DNA of 64,000 nt from SIG636 sp045592105. Lineage in GTDB: Bacteria; Bacillota; Clostridia; Oscillospirales; CAG-382. The notes below the pieces were generated by a model. That model ran no database searches and was not told where the DNA came from. It saw nothing but the letters and a program-made list of their open reading frames with translations. This document shows positions 49,661 to 58,957 of this stretch, piece after piece (position 1 is the stretch's first letter; every line of letters starts with the position of its first letter). Where the stretch lies: positions 5,062 through 69,061 of the forward strand of contig JAZNUB010000026.1 in NCBI GenBank assembly GCA_045592105.1. The letters are read 5' to 3'. The translations under genes were made by a program, and so were the position numbers.

Positions 49661-50770
49661 TTATTTTGCCAGTTCCTTTATGTACGCCGCTATTGTATCC
49701 ACAGCGTTTTCCTTTGCCATACCTTGTGCCGCCTTGCACATTGCCGCAAGCCTTGCTTTGTCCTCCGCAAGCGCTTTCACTTCCTTGGTCAGCAAAGCTC
49801 CGTCCGTTTCGCTTTCCCTAAGCAGTATCGCCGCGCCCGCATCCGCAAGCACCTTGGCGTTTTTATACTGGTGGTCGTCCGTTACGTTTGGTGACGGTAT
49901 CAAAATCGAAGCCTTGCCCATACAGCAGTTTTCCGCTATAGTTATCGCGCCCGCACGGCATATAACTATATCCGCCGCGGCAAGATGCCTGTGCATATCG
50001 AAGATATACTCTCGTATTTCTATATTCTGCGCCCTGTTAAGCCCTTTGGAGGCGGCAAGTGCGCTGTATTTTTCGCTGCCCGCTTTGCCCGTTGCGTGCA
50101 TCGCCCTTACAGAAGGGTTGCCCTTAACAAAGCTTTCAAGCATAGTAAAAACAAAGCTGTTTACATTTTCTGCGCCAAGGCTTCCGCCAAACGAAACGAT
50201 GTACGTTTCGTTTCCCAGGCCAAGCTCTCGCCTTGAAGCTTCGCGGCTTGCGCTTATTATTTCTGGCCTTACGGGGTTGCCTGTAAGCACCAATTTGCTC
50301 TTAACAGACTCTTCAAAATACCTCTCGCTTTCCTTAAAGCTTAAGCACACCCTGCTTGCGTATTTGGAAAGCCGCCTTGTTGTTACGCCGGGATAGGCGT
50401 TTTGCTCGTGTATAAGCGTGGGTATACCAAGCTTTGATGCCGCACGAACTGCCGCCCAGCTTGCATATCCGCCTGTTCCAACAACAACGTCGGGGCTAAA
50501 ACGCTTTATTATGCGCTTTGCCGCGCTAACGGAGGTTGCTGCTTTTATAGCCGCGTCTATATTGGAAAGCGAAAGCTTTCTTTTAAAGCCGCGCACCTTA
50601 ACAAACTCTATATCATAGCCGGCTTTGGGCACAAGCGTGCCTTCCATACCGCCTTCTGCCCCCACGAAAAGGCACTGAAAGCTGCTATCAACCTTTTTTA
50701 GCGTATCTGCAATTGCAATTGCGGGATTTATGTGCCCGCCCGTGCCCCCGCAGGAGAACAATACTTTCAT
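49661..50770 (-). CDS. murG: UDP-GlcNAc:lipid I GlcNAc transferase MurG
   Basis: MurG adds GlcNAc to lipid I to make lipid II on the inner face of the membrane. The 369 residues begin MKVLFSCGGTGGHINPAIAI, with the GGTGGH loop, and contain GTGGYASWAA, HEQNAYPG, IVSFGGSLGAENVN (about residues 184-197) and CRAGAITIAENCCMGKASILIPSP with the catalytic-core motifs. The start is six bases after ftsW, so the two are probably coupled. Identity is certain. Confidence 0.98.
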   Translation of the reverse strand: MKVLFSCGGTGGHINPAIAIADTLKKVDSSFQCLFVGAEGGMEGTLVPKAGYDIEFVKVRGFKRKLSLSNIDAAIKAATSVSAAKRIIKRFSPDVVVGTGGYASWAAVRAASKLGIPTLIHEQNAYPGVTTRRLSKYASRVCLSFKESERYFEESVKSKLVLTGNPVRPEIISASREASRRELGLGNETYIVSFGGSLGAENVNSFVFTMLESFVKGNPSVRAMHATGKAGSEKYSALAASKGLNRAQNIEIREYIFDMHRHLAAADIVICRAGAITIAENCCMGKASILIPSPNVTDDHQYKNAKVLADAGAAILLRESETDGALLTKEVKALAEDKARLAAMCKAAQGMAKENAVDTIAAYIKELAK

Positions 50771-50776
50771 TTAAGA

Positions 50777-52015
50777 TTACCCCTTTTTTAGATACGAATA
50801 TCTTGAAACCGAAAGCACAACGCCCATTTCTGCCATCCATATACAAAGCGATGTGCCGCCGTAGCTAAAGAACGGCAAGCTTATGCCGGTGCTGGGGAGA
50901 GTGTTGGTTACAACGGCGATATTAAGCAAAACGTGTACCGCCAGCGAGCATACTATGCCGGCTACCAACAAAGAGGAATACATATTGGGTGCATTTTTTG
51001 CAATAACAAAGCCGCGCCATACAAGCAAGGCGAAAAGGATTATAACGCATAACGCGCCGAAATACCCAAGCTCCTCGCACAATATAGCAAATATGTAATC
51101 GTTATGCGGCTCCGGCAGGTAGCCCTGCTTTTGGTTGCTTTGCCCAAGCCCCAAGCCCCAAAACCCGCCTGAGGTTATAGCGTACAAGGACTGAACAGGC
51201 TGCCAGCCGCCCGTTGTTAGCTTTGAAAACGGGTCACGCCATACTTGAAGGCGCGCTATGGAGTGCGACATTCCCATCAAAACCACGCCCACACCACATG
51301 CGCCTGCAAACGCCGTGCCTAAAAGCCACTTTGCGGGAGAGCCACCCATCCACATCATAATAAACACGATAGCGCAGATTATAATGGTACAAGAAAGATG
51401 CCTTTGCAAAACCGTTGTTACGGCAGACGCGCCCAAGAAGAACACAAAAGGCACAATCCCCGTTTTAAAAGTACCCATATTATCCTTATTATCACTAATA
51501 TGGCGCGCACATATAAGAATAAGCGCAAACTTCAAAACCTCTGAGGGCTGAAAGTCTATACCTATATTAAGCCATCTACGCGCACCGTTACGCTCCAAGC
51601 CGATGCCGGGGATTGCGGTTGCTATGTTAATAGCCAACGCAAATATAAATATAGCAAGCGTAAACCGCTTAAGCCAACGGTAATCACCAAACTTGGAAAC
51701 AGCCGCCATAGCAACAAGCCCAAGCCCAACAAAGGCAAGCTGCCTTCTTGCAAAATAAAAGCTGTTGCCAAACTTGCTTTCCGCCGCAGGATAGCTTGCG
51801 CTAAACACCATTACGGAGCCGATACACACAAGCACCACCACGAGGATAAGGAACGGTCTATCAACCTCACCTACAAGGCGGGTTAGCTTTCTTTCACGCG
51901 GTTTTATGGTTTTTCTTGCGGCGGCCTTACGCGGCTGTTGCGTTTGCACCGCCTTTTCGCCGCCACTTGCAGGAGTTGCCGTAACGCCCTGCTTTATATT
52001 GTTTTGCTTTTCCAT
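50777..52015 (-). CDS. ftsW: Septal peptidoglycan glycosyltransferase FtsW (SEDS)
   Basis: FtsW polymerises lipid II glycan strands together with the septal PBP. The 412 residues begin with a 50-residue basic cytoplasmic tail (AAARKTIKPRERKLTR), then about ten membrane segments. SEDS signatures include RRWLNIGIDFQPSEVLKFAL (about residues 144-163), the large outside loop with QSLYAITSGGFWGLGLGQS and QGYLPEPHNDYIFA, and the C-terminal LPFFSYGGTSL. The dcw setting supports FtsW rather than RodA or SpoVE. It follows mraY by 38 bases; the usual murD between them is missing. Confidence 0.95.
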   Translation of the reverse strand: MEKQNNIKQGVTATPASGGEKAVQTQQPRKAAARKTIKPRERKLTRLVGEVDRPFLILVVVLVCIGSVMVFSASYPAAESKFGNSFYFARRQLAFVGLGLVAMAAVSKFGDYRWLKRFTLAIFIFALAINIATAIPGIGLERNGARRWLNIGIDFQPSEVLKFALILICARHISDNKDNMGTFKTGIVPFVFFLGASAVTTVLQRHLSCTIIICAIVFIMMWMGGSPAKWLLGTAFAGACGVGVVLMGMSHSIARLQVWRDPFSKLTTGGWQPVQSLYAITSGGFWGLGLGQSNQKQGYLPEPHNDYIFAILCEELGYFGALCVIILFALLVWRGFVIAKNAPNMYSSLLVAGIVCSLAVHVLLNIAVVTNTLPSTGISLPFFSYGGTSLCIWMAEMGVVLSVSRYSYLKKG

Positions 52016-52053
52016 CGCAACCCGACAGCTCCTTTCTTAAAATAACTAAGCTT

Positions 52054-53073
52054 TTAATTCACGTAAAGCGCAAGCACAAGATAAGCCGCAACACAGCAAA
52101 GCAGTGTTACAACCGAGAAAACGGAAACAATCTTCCATTCAGACCAACCGCACATCTCAAAGTGGTGATGTATTGGTGCCATCTTAAATATACGTTTCTT
52201 GGTAGCTTTATAGGATACTACCTGAAGCATAACGGAAAGCCCCTCAACAAAATACACAAGCCCTATAAGCACTATCAGCACGGAAGCATTAGTCCAAAAC
52301 GCCATAAGAACGGCGGCGCTTCCCAAAAACAAAGAGCCCGTATCCCCCATAAAAATTCTTGCGGGGTGGAAATTGAAAATCAAAAACGCCAGCAAGCCGC
52401 CCATTACAGCCGCTGTGTAGATAGACATATCGTTTTTTACAAAGAACGAGGAAAACAGAAAATACATCGTCATAATTATGCACGATATACTGCCTGCAAG
52501 CCCATCTATACCGTCCGTTAGGTTGGCGCAGTTTATCATATAAACCATCAACAGGATAGCAAATATATAATAGAATATACCAAGATCCACCTGCCCCGTT
52601 ATAAACGGAAGGTTTACGCTTGTATCTATATATCCGAAATGGTTCATCAAAAGCAGATATCCCAAGGATGTTATTATAAGGAATATCATTTTTTGCGATG
52701 CGGTTAGCCCTTTGTTCTGCTTTTTAAAAAGCTTAACGTAATCGTCTATAAACCCAACGGCACCCGTTAAAACGGAAAGCGCAAGGCTTATAACCAAGCG
52801 GTAATCCCTAACAAGCACGCCGTGAACGTTTTTCATATACGGTGGCTTAACGATATAGCCCCAGCCGCAAACAAGCACGGCAACAACGATACCTATTATG
52901 AAGAAAAGCCCGCCCATTGTTGGAGTGCCTTCCTTGCATTTGTGCCAGCTTGGCCCTATCTCAAGTATCTTTTGTCCAAGCTTAACCTTACGCAAAACGG
53001 GGATAAATATTTTATACAGCACAAAGCTTACTGTAAAAGCTATCAATAGGGATAAGAGTATACTTATTTTCAT
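52054..53073 (-). CDS. mraY: Phospho-N-acetylmuramoyl-pentapeptide transferase MraY
   Basis: MraY transfers the muramyl-pentapeptide phosphate to undecaprenyl phosphate, making lipid I. The 339 residues form about ten membrane helices with the catalytic motifs GTPTMGG (residues 49-55), DDYVKLFKKQNKGL, NLTDGIDGLAG and FHPARIFMGDTGSLFLG, and the APIHHHFE motif near the end. It overlaps the end of murF by four bases. Gene order places it before ftsW without murD. Confidence 0.98.
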   Translation of the reverse strand: MKISILLSLLIAFTVSFVLYKIFIPVLRKVKLGQKILEIGPSWHKCKEGTPTMGGLFFIIGIVVAVLVCGWGYIVKPPYMKNVHGVLVRDYRLVISLALSVLTGAVGFIDDYVKLFKKQNKGLTASQKMIFLIITSLGYLLLMNHFGYIDTSVNLPFITGQVDLGIFYYIFAILLMVYMINCANLTDGIDGLAGSISCIIMTMYFLFSSFFVKNDMSIYTAAVMGGLLAFLIFNFHPARIFMGDTGSLFLGSAAVLMAFWTNASVLIVLIGLVYFVEGLSVMLQVVSYKATKKRIFKMAPIHHHFEMCGWSEWKIVSVFSVVTLLCCVAAYLVLALYVN

Positions 53074-54428
53074 AAGCCGCTTACCTCCATAACCTTTCGT
53101 ATATTGGTGCGGTTGCTTGCCTTAAACAACACGGTATCACCGTTTTCGGCAAGGCTTACAAGCTGCTTTGCGGCATCCTCGTACCCGCTTGAAGGATACG
53201 TAAACAGGCGCTCAGCGCAAAAGCCGTTCTTTAACGCGCTATCCGCAATATACGTTGCCGCCTCGCCAACGCAGATTATTATATCCGCACTTTTTGCCGC
53301 AACCGCGCCAACACCCCTATGCAAAGCCTCGGTATGCTCACCAAGCTCTAACATATCGCCAAGCACGGCTATGCGCTTTCCACCACTTTGCTTAAGCACG
53401 GATAACGCCGCCGCCATTGATTCGGGAGATGCGTTGTAGCAATCGGCTATAACGCGTATACCGTTGCTTTGGCGTATATTTTGCCTGTTGCCCTCCGTTA
53501 CAAAATCCAATAGTGCTAAAGCCGCCTTCTCCTCCTCAACGCCAAGCCTTACGCCCGCGGTAAAGCAAAGAAGCGCGTTTTGCACGTTATGTATGCCCGA
53601 AGCGGGCAGTTTAATAACAGTTTCTTTATCGTTGTAGCAAGCCGTGAACTCGGTTATTCCGCTCTCCTCGCCAACGTTTTTGTAGCAAGCGTTACAGCCG
53701 CAACCCTGCGCACCGCAATACACGGCCTCGTCTATGCTAACGGTGCTGTTTTTTATAAGCGGCTCGTTTGGCATAACAAGCAGGCTGTTTTCCATCCCCT
53801 CAACGATAGAAAGCTTTTCTGCACATATCCCCTCACGGCTACCGAAAGCAAGGATGTGTGAATGCCCTATGTTCGTTATTATAGCCGCGTTAGGCTTAAT
53901 CAGCCTTGAAATCTGTGCTATTTCTCCGGGGTCACTCATCCCCGCCTCAAGCACTGCCCACTCGGTATCGGTTGGTATATTCAATACCTCCATAGGCAGC
54001 CCCGTAAGGCTGTTGCGGTTGCCCGCGCTTTTATAAACGCGGTATTTTGCCCCCATAACAAGTGCCGCCATATTTTTTACCGTTGTTTTTCCAACGCTTC
54101 CCGTTACAGCCAGCACCTTCAAGCCGCTTAGCTTTTCGTTCCTGTGCCGGAACGCTATGGTGTAAAGCGCTTTCTTCACGCTTTCAACAAGGATGCTGTT
54201 GGGGCAAAAGTAATTGGGATCATCTATAAGCGCGCCGCCTTCTTTGCAAAGGGCTGAAACAAAGCTGTGCCCATCAAAGTTATCTCCGCGAAGCGCCGCA
54301 AAAAGCGTAGTGCTTGCCTTGATTTTTCGGCTGTCCGAATCAACGGTGGTGAAAACGCGCCCGCTATCACTTTGGGGGTGAAGCGTTCCGCCGCATAGTT
54401 CGGCTATCTCTTTAAGCGTATAATTCAT
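53070..54428 (-). CDS. murF: UDP-MurNAc-tripeptide:D-Ala-D-Ala ligase MurF
   Basis: MurF adds D-Ala-D-Ala to the UDP-MurNAc tripeptide using ATP. The 452 residues show the MurF N-terminal domain (MNYTLKEIAELCGG; TLFAALRGDNFDGHSF), the ATP loop VTGSVGKTTVKNM (about residues 108-120), the VLEAGMSDPGEIAQISRLIKP segment and the C-terminal region with DCYNASPESMAAAL and LGDMLELG. The D-Glu-adding and diamino-acid-adding ligases MurD and MurE must be encoded elsewhere. It lies 11 bases after the PBP gene and overlaps mraY. Confidence 0.96.
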   Translation of the reverse strand: MNYTLKEIAELCGGTLHPQSDSGRVFTTVDSDSRKIKASTTLFAALRGDNFDGHSFVSALCKEGGALIDDPNYFCPNSILVESVKKALYTIAFRHRNEKLSGLKVLAVTGSVGKTTVKNMAALVMGAKYRVYKSAGNRNSLTGLPMEVLNIPTDTEWAVLEAGMSDPGEIAQISRLIKPNAAIITNIGHSHILAFGSREGICAEKLSIVEGMENSLLVMPNEPLIKNSTVSIDEAVYCGAQGCGCNACYKNVGEESGITEFTACYNDKETVIKLPASGIHNVQNALLCFTAGVRLGVEEEKAALALLDFVTEGNRQNIRQSNGIRVIADCYNASPESMAAALSVLKQSGGKRIAVLGDMLELGEHTEALHRGVGAVAAKSADIIICVGEAATYIADSALKNGFCAERLFTYPSSGYEDAAKQLVSLAENGDTVLFKASNRTNIRKVMEVSGL

Positions 54429-54439
54429 AATACCTCATA

Positions 54440-56722
54440 TCATCCGTATACGTTATCGCTGTATCTGAATTCTATTGTAACAACCGTGCCCTCCTGCACC
54501 TCTGTGCCGCCGGGTATATCCTGAAGCACAACCATCGGCGTACCCGTGATGCTGGAGCTGTACGCACCTGTTATTCTCACGTTAAGCCCGCGATTTTTAA
54601 GCACTATCAGCGCATCCTGCGCGCGGTAGCCCTTAACGTCGGGTACGGTAACGGTAGGTCTTTCATCTGCCTCCTCGGTGTAAAGAATAACCTTGCCGCC
54701 CTCTGTAAGCGCGGTGCCCGAACGCGGCATCTGATCTACAACGGTTAGACCGTTGCCAACTATTCTGTATTCAAGCCCAAGGCTCTCAACAGCCTTTATA
54801 GCGTCTGCCGTGTTTTTGCCTATCATCTTGGTTACGGTGATGGTTTCATGCTCTGCCTCGCCGCTTCTGGGTATGCCAAGATAAGGAAGCACCTCTGAAA
54901 GGATGCTGGAAACAACGGGTGCCGCAACAAGGCCGCCGTAGAAATCGTGAACGGTAGGCTCGTCTACAACAACTATTATCGCAACCTGCGGGTCCTCTGC
55001 GGGTGCAAACGCCACGCAGGAGCTAACGTATGCCGTTCTGTCAAGTATATCAAGCTTTTGGGACGTACCTGTTTTTGCCGCTATGGAATAGCCCTCAACC
55101 GCGGCATTCTTGGTTGAACCCGTGTTTATACCGCCGTAAAGGATATCAACTATGCTTTCCGCAACGGAGCTGCTTATTACCTGCCTATCGGTTTCGTATT
55201 CAAAGGTATGCGTTATATTGCCATCGTCATCAGTTAGGTATTTGCCAAGGTGCGGCGTTACAAGATAGCCGCCGTTAGCAACAACGCTAACCGCCCTAAG
55301 CTGCTGTATTATCGTGGTTTTAAACGACTGACCAAAGGAGTAGGTTGCAAGCTCTACCCTGCCGAATTGGGAATTATTAGTGCCGTAATAGTAGGTTTTG
55401 CTTTCACCAAGCATATCACAGCCCGTTAGGTCAAGAAAACCAAACTCCTCAAAATAATTAATAAAGCTGCTTTTGCCTATACGCAACCCAAGCGATACAA
55501 ACGCAGGGTTGCAGGAGTTTTGAAGCGTTTCCGCAAAGCTTTGATCGCCGTGTCCACCGTCCTTGTGGCACTTAATCGTTTGCCCGTCAACGGTTATCTG
55601 CCCTTGGCAATTAAACCTATCCGCCAAGCCGGAGATGCCCTCCTCCATAGCGATTGCGGTAGTTACTATCTTAAACGTAGAGCCGGGCTCGTATATATCG
55701 TTTACAACCTTGTTGTTCCACATTTGGTACACAAGCTCCAGCTTCTTTTTAGAAAGCTCCTCTGCCGTAAGCGTTGTAACCGTATCGGTGGATTCGTCCG
55801 TAACGCCGCCTGCTTCATACTCCTCGTATTTCGTTAGGAAATTCCCCGTTAGCGTATACGGATCGTTAAGGTCAAAATTAGGGTACACGGCGGAAGCGTA
55901 TATCTCCCCCGTATTTACGTCCATTACAACCGCCGCTGTACGGTTATTCGCCTGCTGATCGTTATAAACCTTTTCAAGATACTTCTCCACTATGCTCTGT
56001 ATATTTACGTCTATAGTGGTTACAAGGTTAGAGCCGTTTTGCGCCTCCACATAGGTTTCATACTTATAGGAAAGGTCGTAGCCCTTGCCGTTCTTTGCCT
56101 TTACAATGCGCCCCGCTGTACCCGAAAGCTCTGTGTTGTACTGCTTTTCAAGCCCCATCAAGCCGCCGTCGGTACCGTTTATACCCAAAACGTGGCTGGC
56201 AAGGCTACCGTACTGATAGTACCTTTTGCTTGCTTCCTCAAGATTTATCATCGTGGAAAGGTCGTGCTCTATGATGAACTCCCTAACCTTGGTTGCGGTT
56301 TCTTCCTCCACGTTTTTCTTTATTACCTCGTATTGGCTGTTGGTTTTCTCCATACGGGCAAGGATAAGCGTGCGGTCCACACCCAAAAGCTCGCTCAAGC
56401 CATCGGCGATAAGCGTTTTATAATCCACTTCCCCGCTTTTCATCCCTTTAGATATGCCAAGCGAAGAAATAAATACGGTTTCAACCGTTTCGCTCATTGC
56501 AAGCGCCTTCATATTTCTATCGTATATGGTGCCCCTGCTTGCAGGCAGTATCATCGTAGAGGAATACTGGTCCAGCACCTTGTCCCTGTACTGCTCGTAG
56601 TCGATAAGCTGTAAATACGCCACGCGCCCCGCAACGGCACAAAACAACACCACTATTGCTATAAATACAACAAAGGTGCGCCATGCAACGTCTCTTTTAG
56701 TTACTTCTGGTTTGTTTTTCAT
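54440..56722 (-). CDS. ftsI: Class B penicillin-binding protein with two PASTA domains (FtsI-like)
   Basis: This transpeptidase cross-links septal peptidoglycan with FtsW. The ATG chosen (MKNKPEVTK) gives 760 residues. A membrane helix lies near 16-36, then a dimerisation domain with RGTIYDRNMKALA. The transpeptidase domain has the serine in STFKIVT, the SCN motif in LQNSCNPAFV and KTG in AAKTGTSQ. Two PASTA repeats close the protein (VTKMIGKNTADAIKAVESLG and VPDVKGYRAQDALIVLKNRG). Two PASTA repeats recall Bacillus PbpB. A sporulation-type SpoVD role cannot be ruled out, since only one such gene is in the cluster. It is 153 bases after ftsL with two hairpins in between. Confidence 0.93.
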   Translation of the reverse strand: MKNKPEVTKRDVAWRTFVVFIAIVVLFCAVAGRVAYLQLIDYEQYRDKVLDQYSSTMILPASRGTIYDRNMKALAMSETVETVFISSLGISKGMKSGEVDYKTLIADGLSELLGVDRTLILARMEKTNSQYEVIKKNVEEETATKVREFIIEHDLSTMINLEEASKRYYQYGSLASHVLGINGTDGGLMGLEKQYNTELSGTAGRIVKAKNGKGYDLSYKYETYVEAQNGSNLVTTIDVNIQSIVEKYLEKVYNDQQANNRTAAVVMDVNTGEIYASAVYPNFDLNDPYTLTGNFLTKYEEYEAGGVTDESTDTVTTLTAEELSKKKLELVYQMWNNKVVNDIYEPGSTFKIVTTAIAMEEGISGLADRFNCQGQITVDGQTIKCHKDGGHGDQSFAETLQNSCNPAFVSLGLRIGKSSFINYFEEFGFLDLTGCDMLGESKTYYYGTNNSQFGRVELATYSFGQSFKTTIIQQLRAVSVVANGGYLVTPHLGKYLTDDDGNITHTFEYETDRQVISSSVAESIVDILYGGINTGSTKNAAVEGYSIAAKTGTSQKLDILDRTAYVSSCVAFAPAEDPQVAIIVVVDEPTVHDFYGGLVAAPVVSSILSEVLPYLGIPRSGEAEHETITVTKMIGKNTADAIKAVESLGLEYRIVGNGLTVVDQMPRSGTALTEGGKVILYTEEADERPTVTVPDVKGYRAQDALIVLKNRGLNVRITGAYSSSITGTPMVVLQDIPGGTEVQEGTVVTIEFRYSDNVYG

Positions 56723-56797
56723 TAGATAAATCGCCCCGTTAACGCAAAAAGCATTCAAAGCAAGTGCGTTTTTGCACCTGCCTTTATATAGTCAATA

Positions 56798-56830
56798 AGG
56801 GTAAAGCGCTTTTAAAGGCGCTTTTACCCT
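56798..56830 (-). other. Hairpin between ftsL-like gene and PBP gene
   Basis: AGGGTAAAAGCGC pairs with GCGCTTTACCCT across an 8-base loop (one bulge). A second 8-bp hairpin (GCAGGTGC / GCACTTGC, loop AAAAAC) lies just downstream at about 56762-56783. No strong U-tract follows either. They may process or weaken read-through into the PBP gene, whose ribosome-binding site (GGGGC) is poor. Confidence 0.5.
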
Positions 56831-56875
56831 AAAATATATTACAGAATATTATTATATATGATTGCCGCGCGAAAA

Positions 56876-57421
56876 TCAACCGCCAAAAAAGTTTCTTATA
56901 ACGTTGCCTGCGCCTGTAAGAAGCACGCCAAGGCCGTTTTCGTTTTCGTCCTCGTACTCGTTTATCTGAACCTCGTCATCGGTTTTAATTTCTATATAGT
57001 ATTCGCCCTTTGCTTCGTCCTTCTTAACCATACCAAGCTCGTTTTCTGCATACTTGGTTATCTCGTCTAAATTATCCTTCTTTGCAAGCTTATCCTCAAG
57101 CTTGTTTTTCTCATCGGATAGCGTGTTAATAACCGTATTTTGCTTGTTCACCTCGTCGCTTAAGTTGTCAAGCGATATGTAGTTCATCATCATAAACAAG
57201 AACAAAACCGTAAAACACGCGGCTGTGATAACCGTTGTCCACGGGAACGGCTTCTTCTCGCCATCCTTTTTCTTCGTTACTATCTTTATGCTTGTAAATT
57301 CAGAGGCAGAACGCCGCACGGTTGGGTGCGCCGACATTTTTCTTGTTGCAACAACATTTTTCGAGCTTTTGGCCGCAGCTTGTCTTTTGGTTGTAACAGC
57401 GTTTGTTTTGTTGTTCTCCAT
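56876..57421 (-). CDS. ftsL: FtsL-like septum protein
   Basis: FtsL is a bitopic division protein that pairs with DivIC/FtsB and FtsQ and activates FtsWI. Sequence identity is always low. This 181-residue candidate has a long basic cytoplasmic tail (about 1-63), one helix near 64-84 (TVITAACFTVLFLFMMMNYI) and a coiled coil near 87-120 (LSDEVNKQNTVINTLSDEKNKLEDKLAK), then an acidic end with GNVIRNFFGG. Position between rsmH and the PBP decides the call. The ATG ATG pair leaves the start ambiguous by two codons. Confidence 0.82.
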   Translation of the reverse strand: MENNKTNAVTTKRQAAAKSSKNVVATRKMSAHPTVRRSASEFTSIKIVTKKKDGEKKPFPWTTVITAACFTVLFLFMMMNYISLDNLSDEVNKQNTVINTLSDEKNKLEDKLAKKDNLDEITKYAENELGMVKKDEAKGEYYIEIKTDDEVQINEYEDENENGLGVLLTGAGNVIRNFFGG

Positions 57422-57482
57422 AGTCACCGCACCCTACCGCACAAAGCGGCATTTTCCCTTTCTTTGTTCGTTATTATGCTGT

Positions 57483-58406
57483 TTACAGCTTCTCTGCCGC
57501 CCTAAGCTTTGCGCTGTGTGAACGGCTGTTTTCGCCAAGCTCCTTTTCGGAAGGAAGCAAAGGCTTTCTTGTTATTATCTTAAACTGCGGCTTTCTGCCG
57601 CAAACACATATTGGCAAATCCTTTGGGCACACACAGCCCGAAGCAAGCGTGTTAAACGCGCTTTTTACTATCCTATCCTCCAAGGAATGGAAGCTTATAA
57701 CAACTATCCGCCCGCCCTTGTTTACAAGGCGTGCCGCCTTCTCAAGTGCCTCGGTTATAGACGAAAGCTCTGCGTTTACCTCAATGCGTATCGCTTGAAA
57801 AACGCGCTTCACGGATGAAAGCTTGTCCTTTTTTCCACCGCGCACGGTTGCAAAAACCGTGTCATACAGTTGCTTGGTGGTGGTGTACGGCTGTTCTGCG
57901 CGGCTTTGAGCTATCGCACGTGCTATATGGCGCGAATGCCTTTCCTCACCGTATTCCCAAATAATGCGCGCAAGCTGCTCCTCGGAATAGTTGTTTATTA
58001 CGTATGCGGCGTCAAGCTTAGAGGCGGTGTCCATACGCATATCAAGCGGCGCATCAACGCTGTAAGAAAAGCCCCTATCCACCGTGTCAAGCTGATGGGA
58101 GGATACGCCCAAATCCATAAGCACCCCGTCAACCTTTTCTATCCCCTCTCCGGCAAGAACCGCGTCTATCTCCGAAAAGTTGCTTTTAACTGCTGTAAAT
58201 CTATCGTCATCTATAAGCTGTTTTGCATTGGCAAGTGCAGTATCGTCACGGTCAATGCCTATAACGCGCCCACCCTTTAGGCGTTCAAGTATCAACCTTG
58301 TATGCCCCGCACCGCCAAGCGTGCAGTCCACATACACACCGTTTTCCTTTAAAGCAAGCAGCTCCACAGACTCTTCTTTAAGAACCGTGTAATGTTTAAA
58401 CTCCAT
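57483..58406 (-). CDS. rsmH: 16S rRNA m4C1402 methyltransferase RsmH (MraW)
   Basis: RsmH methylates C1402 in the ribosomal P site using SAM. The 307-residue product (from MEFKHYTVL) has the SAM motif DCTLGGAGHTRLILERL, GIDRDDTALANA and MDLGVSSHQLD (about residues 97-107), a DPDSR-like region, and the C-terminal ISFHSLEDRIVKSAF. The start is one base after the mraZ stop (TGA T ATG), so the two are coupled. It is the standard second gene of dcw. Confidence 0.97.
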   Translation of the reverse strand: MEFKHYTVLKEESVELLALKENGVYVDCTLGGAGHTRLILERLKGGRVIGIDRDDTALANAKQLIDDDRFTAVKSNFSEIDAVLAGEGIEKVDGVLMDLGVSSHQLDTVDRGFSYSVDAPLDMRMDTASKLDAAYVINNYSEEQLARIIWEYGEERHSRHIARAIAQSRAEQPYTTTKQLYDTVFATVRGGKKDKLSSVKRVFQAIRIEVNAELSSITEALEKAARLVNKGGRIVVISFHSLEDRIVKSAFNTLASGCVCPKDLPICVCGRKPQFKIITRKPLLPSEKELGENSRSHSAKLRAAEKL

Positions 58407-58407
58407 A

Positions 58408-58830
58408 TCAGAACCCAAGCTGTATCAGGCGGGACATTATATCCTCGCTTTGCATTCCCTGTGTAAGCTCCGCATCCCACGCCGCTTCATCCCAAAGCTC
58501 AAGATGCTTGTTATTGCCTATCAGCACAACGTTTTTATCTATGCCCGCAAAATCACGAAAGTATTGCGGTATTATAACCCTGCCCTGCCCATCAAGGCTT
58601 GACCAAACCGCACCGGAGAAAAAGTAGCGCGATATATTCCTATCCTCCACCACTTGAAGGCTTGCAAGCTTATCCGCAAACTCCTGCCACGATTCCATAG
58701 GGTGTATCATAATACACTTGTCAAAGCTGCGGCACATAACAAACTCTGCACCAAGCTTTTCCCTAAGCTTTACCGGAAACGACAGCCTGCCCTTGCTATC
58801 CAAATTGTGCCTGTATTCACCAACGAACAT
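58408..58830 (-). CDS. mraZ: Division/cell wall cluster transcriptional repressor MraZ
   Basis: MraZ binds repeated GTGG/TGGG boxes in its own promoter and represses the dcw operon. The 140 residues contain two SpoVT/AbrB-like halves with the diagnostic DSKGRLSFP (residues 11-19) and DGQGRVIIP (near 77-85). It has GGAGG six bases before the ATG. Three GTGG boxes with 10-bp spacing lie just downstream of the mapped promoter (separate entry), matching autoregulation. Confidence 0.96.
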   Translation of the reverse strand: MFVGEYRHNLDSKGRLSFPVKLREKLGAEFVMCRSFDKCIMIHPMESWQEFADKLASLQVVEDRNISRYFFSGAVWSSLDGQGRVIIPQYFRDFAGIDKNVVLIGNNKHLELWDEAAWDAELTQGMQSEDIMSRLIQLGF

Positions 58831-58920
58831 ACCGCCGCCTCCTTCCCTTAGCAGTTTTGCAAAAAAACAGATTGATTAGTTGCACTTTTGGAAAATTTTA
58901 GGAGATTTTTAGGGTTAAAC

Positions 58921-58948
58921 TACCACACGCCCCCACAAATTTCCACTT
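58921..58948 (-). promoter_or_regulatory. Candidate MraZ operator (three GTGG boxes)
   Basis: On the minus strand GTGG occurs at 58946-58943, 58936-58933 and 58926-58923, exactly 10 bases apart, within AAGTGGAAATTTGTGG. Mollicute and enterobacterial MraZ sites are direct repeats of this kind. Here the boxes begin about five bases after the predicted start, so binding would block early elongation. Confidence 0.75.
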
Positions 58949-58957
58949 GCAAGCATT

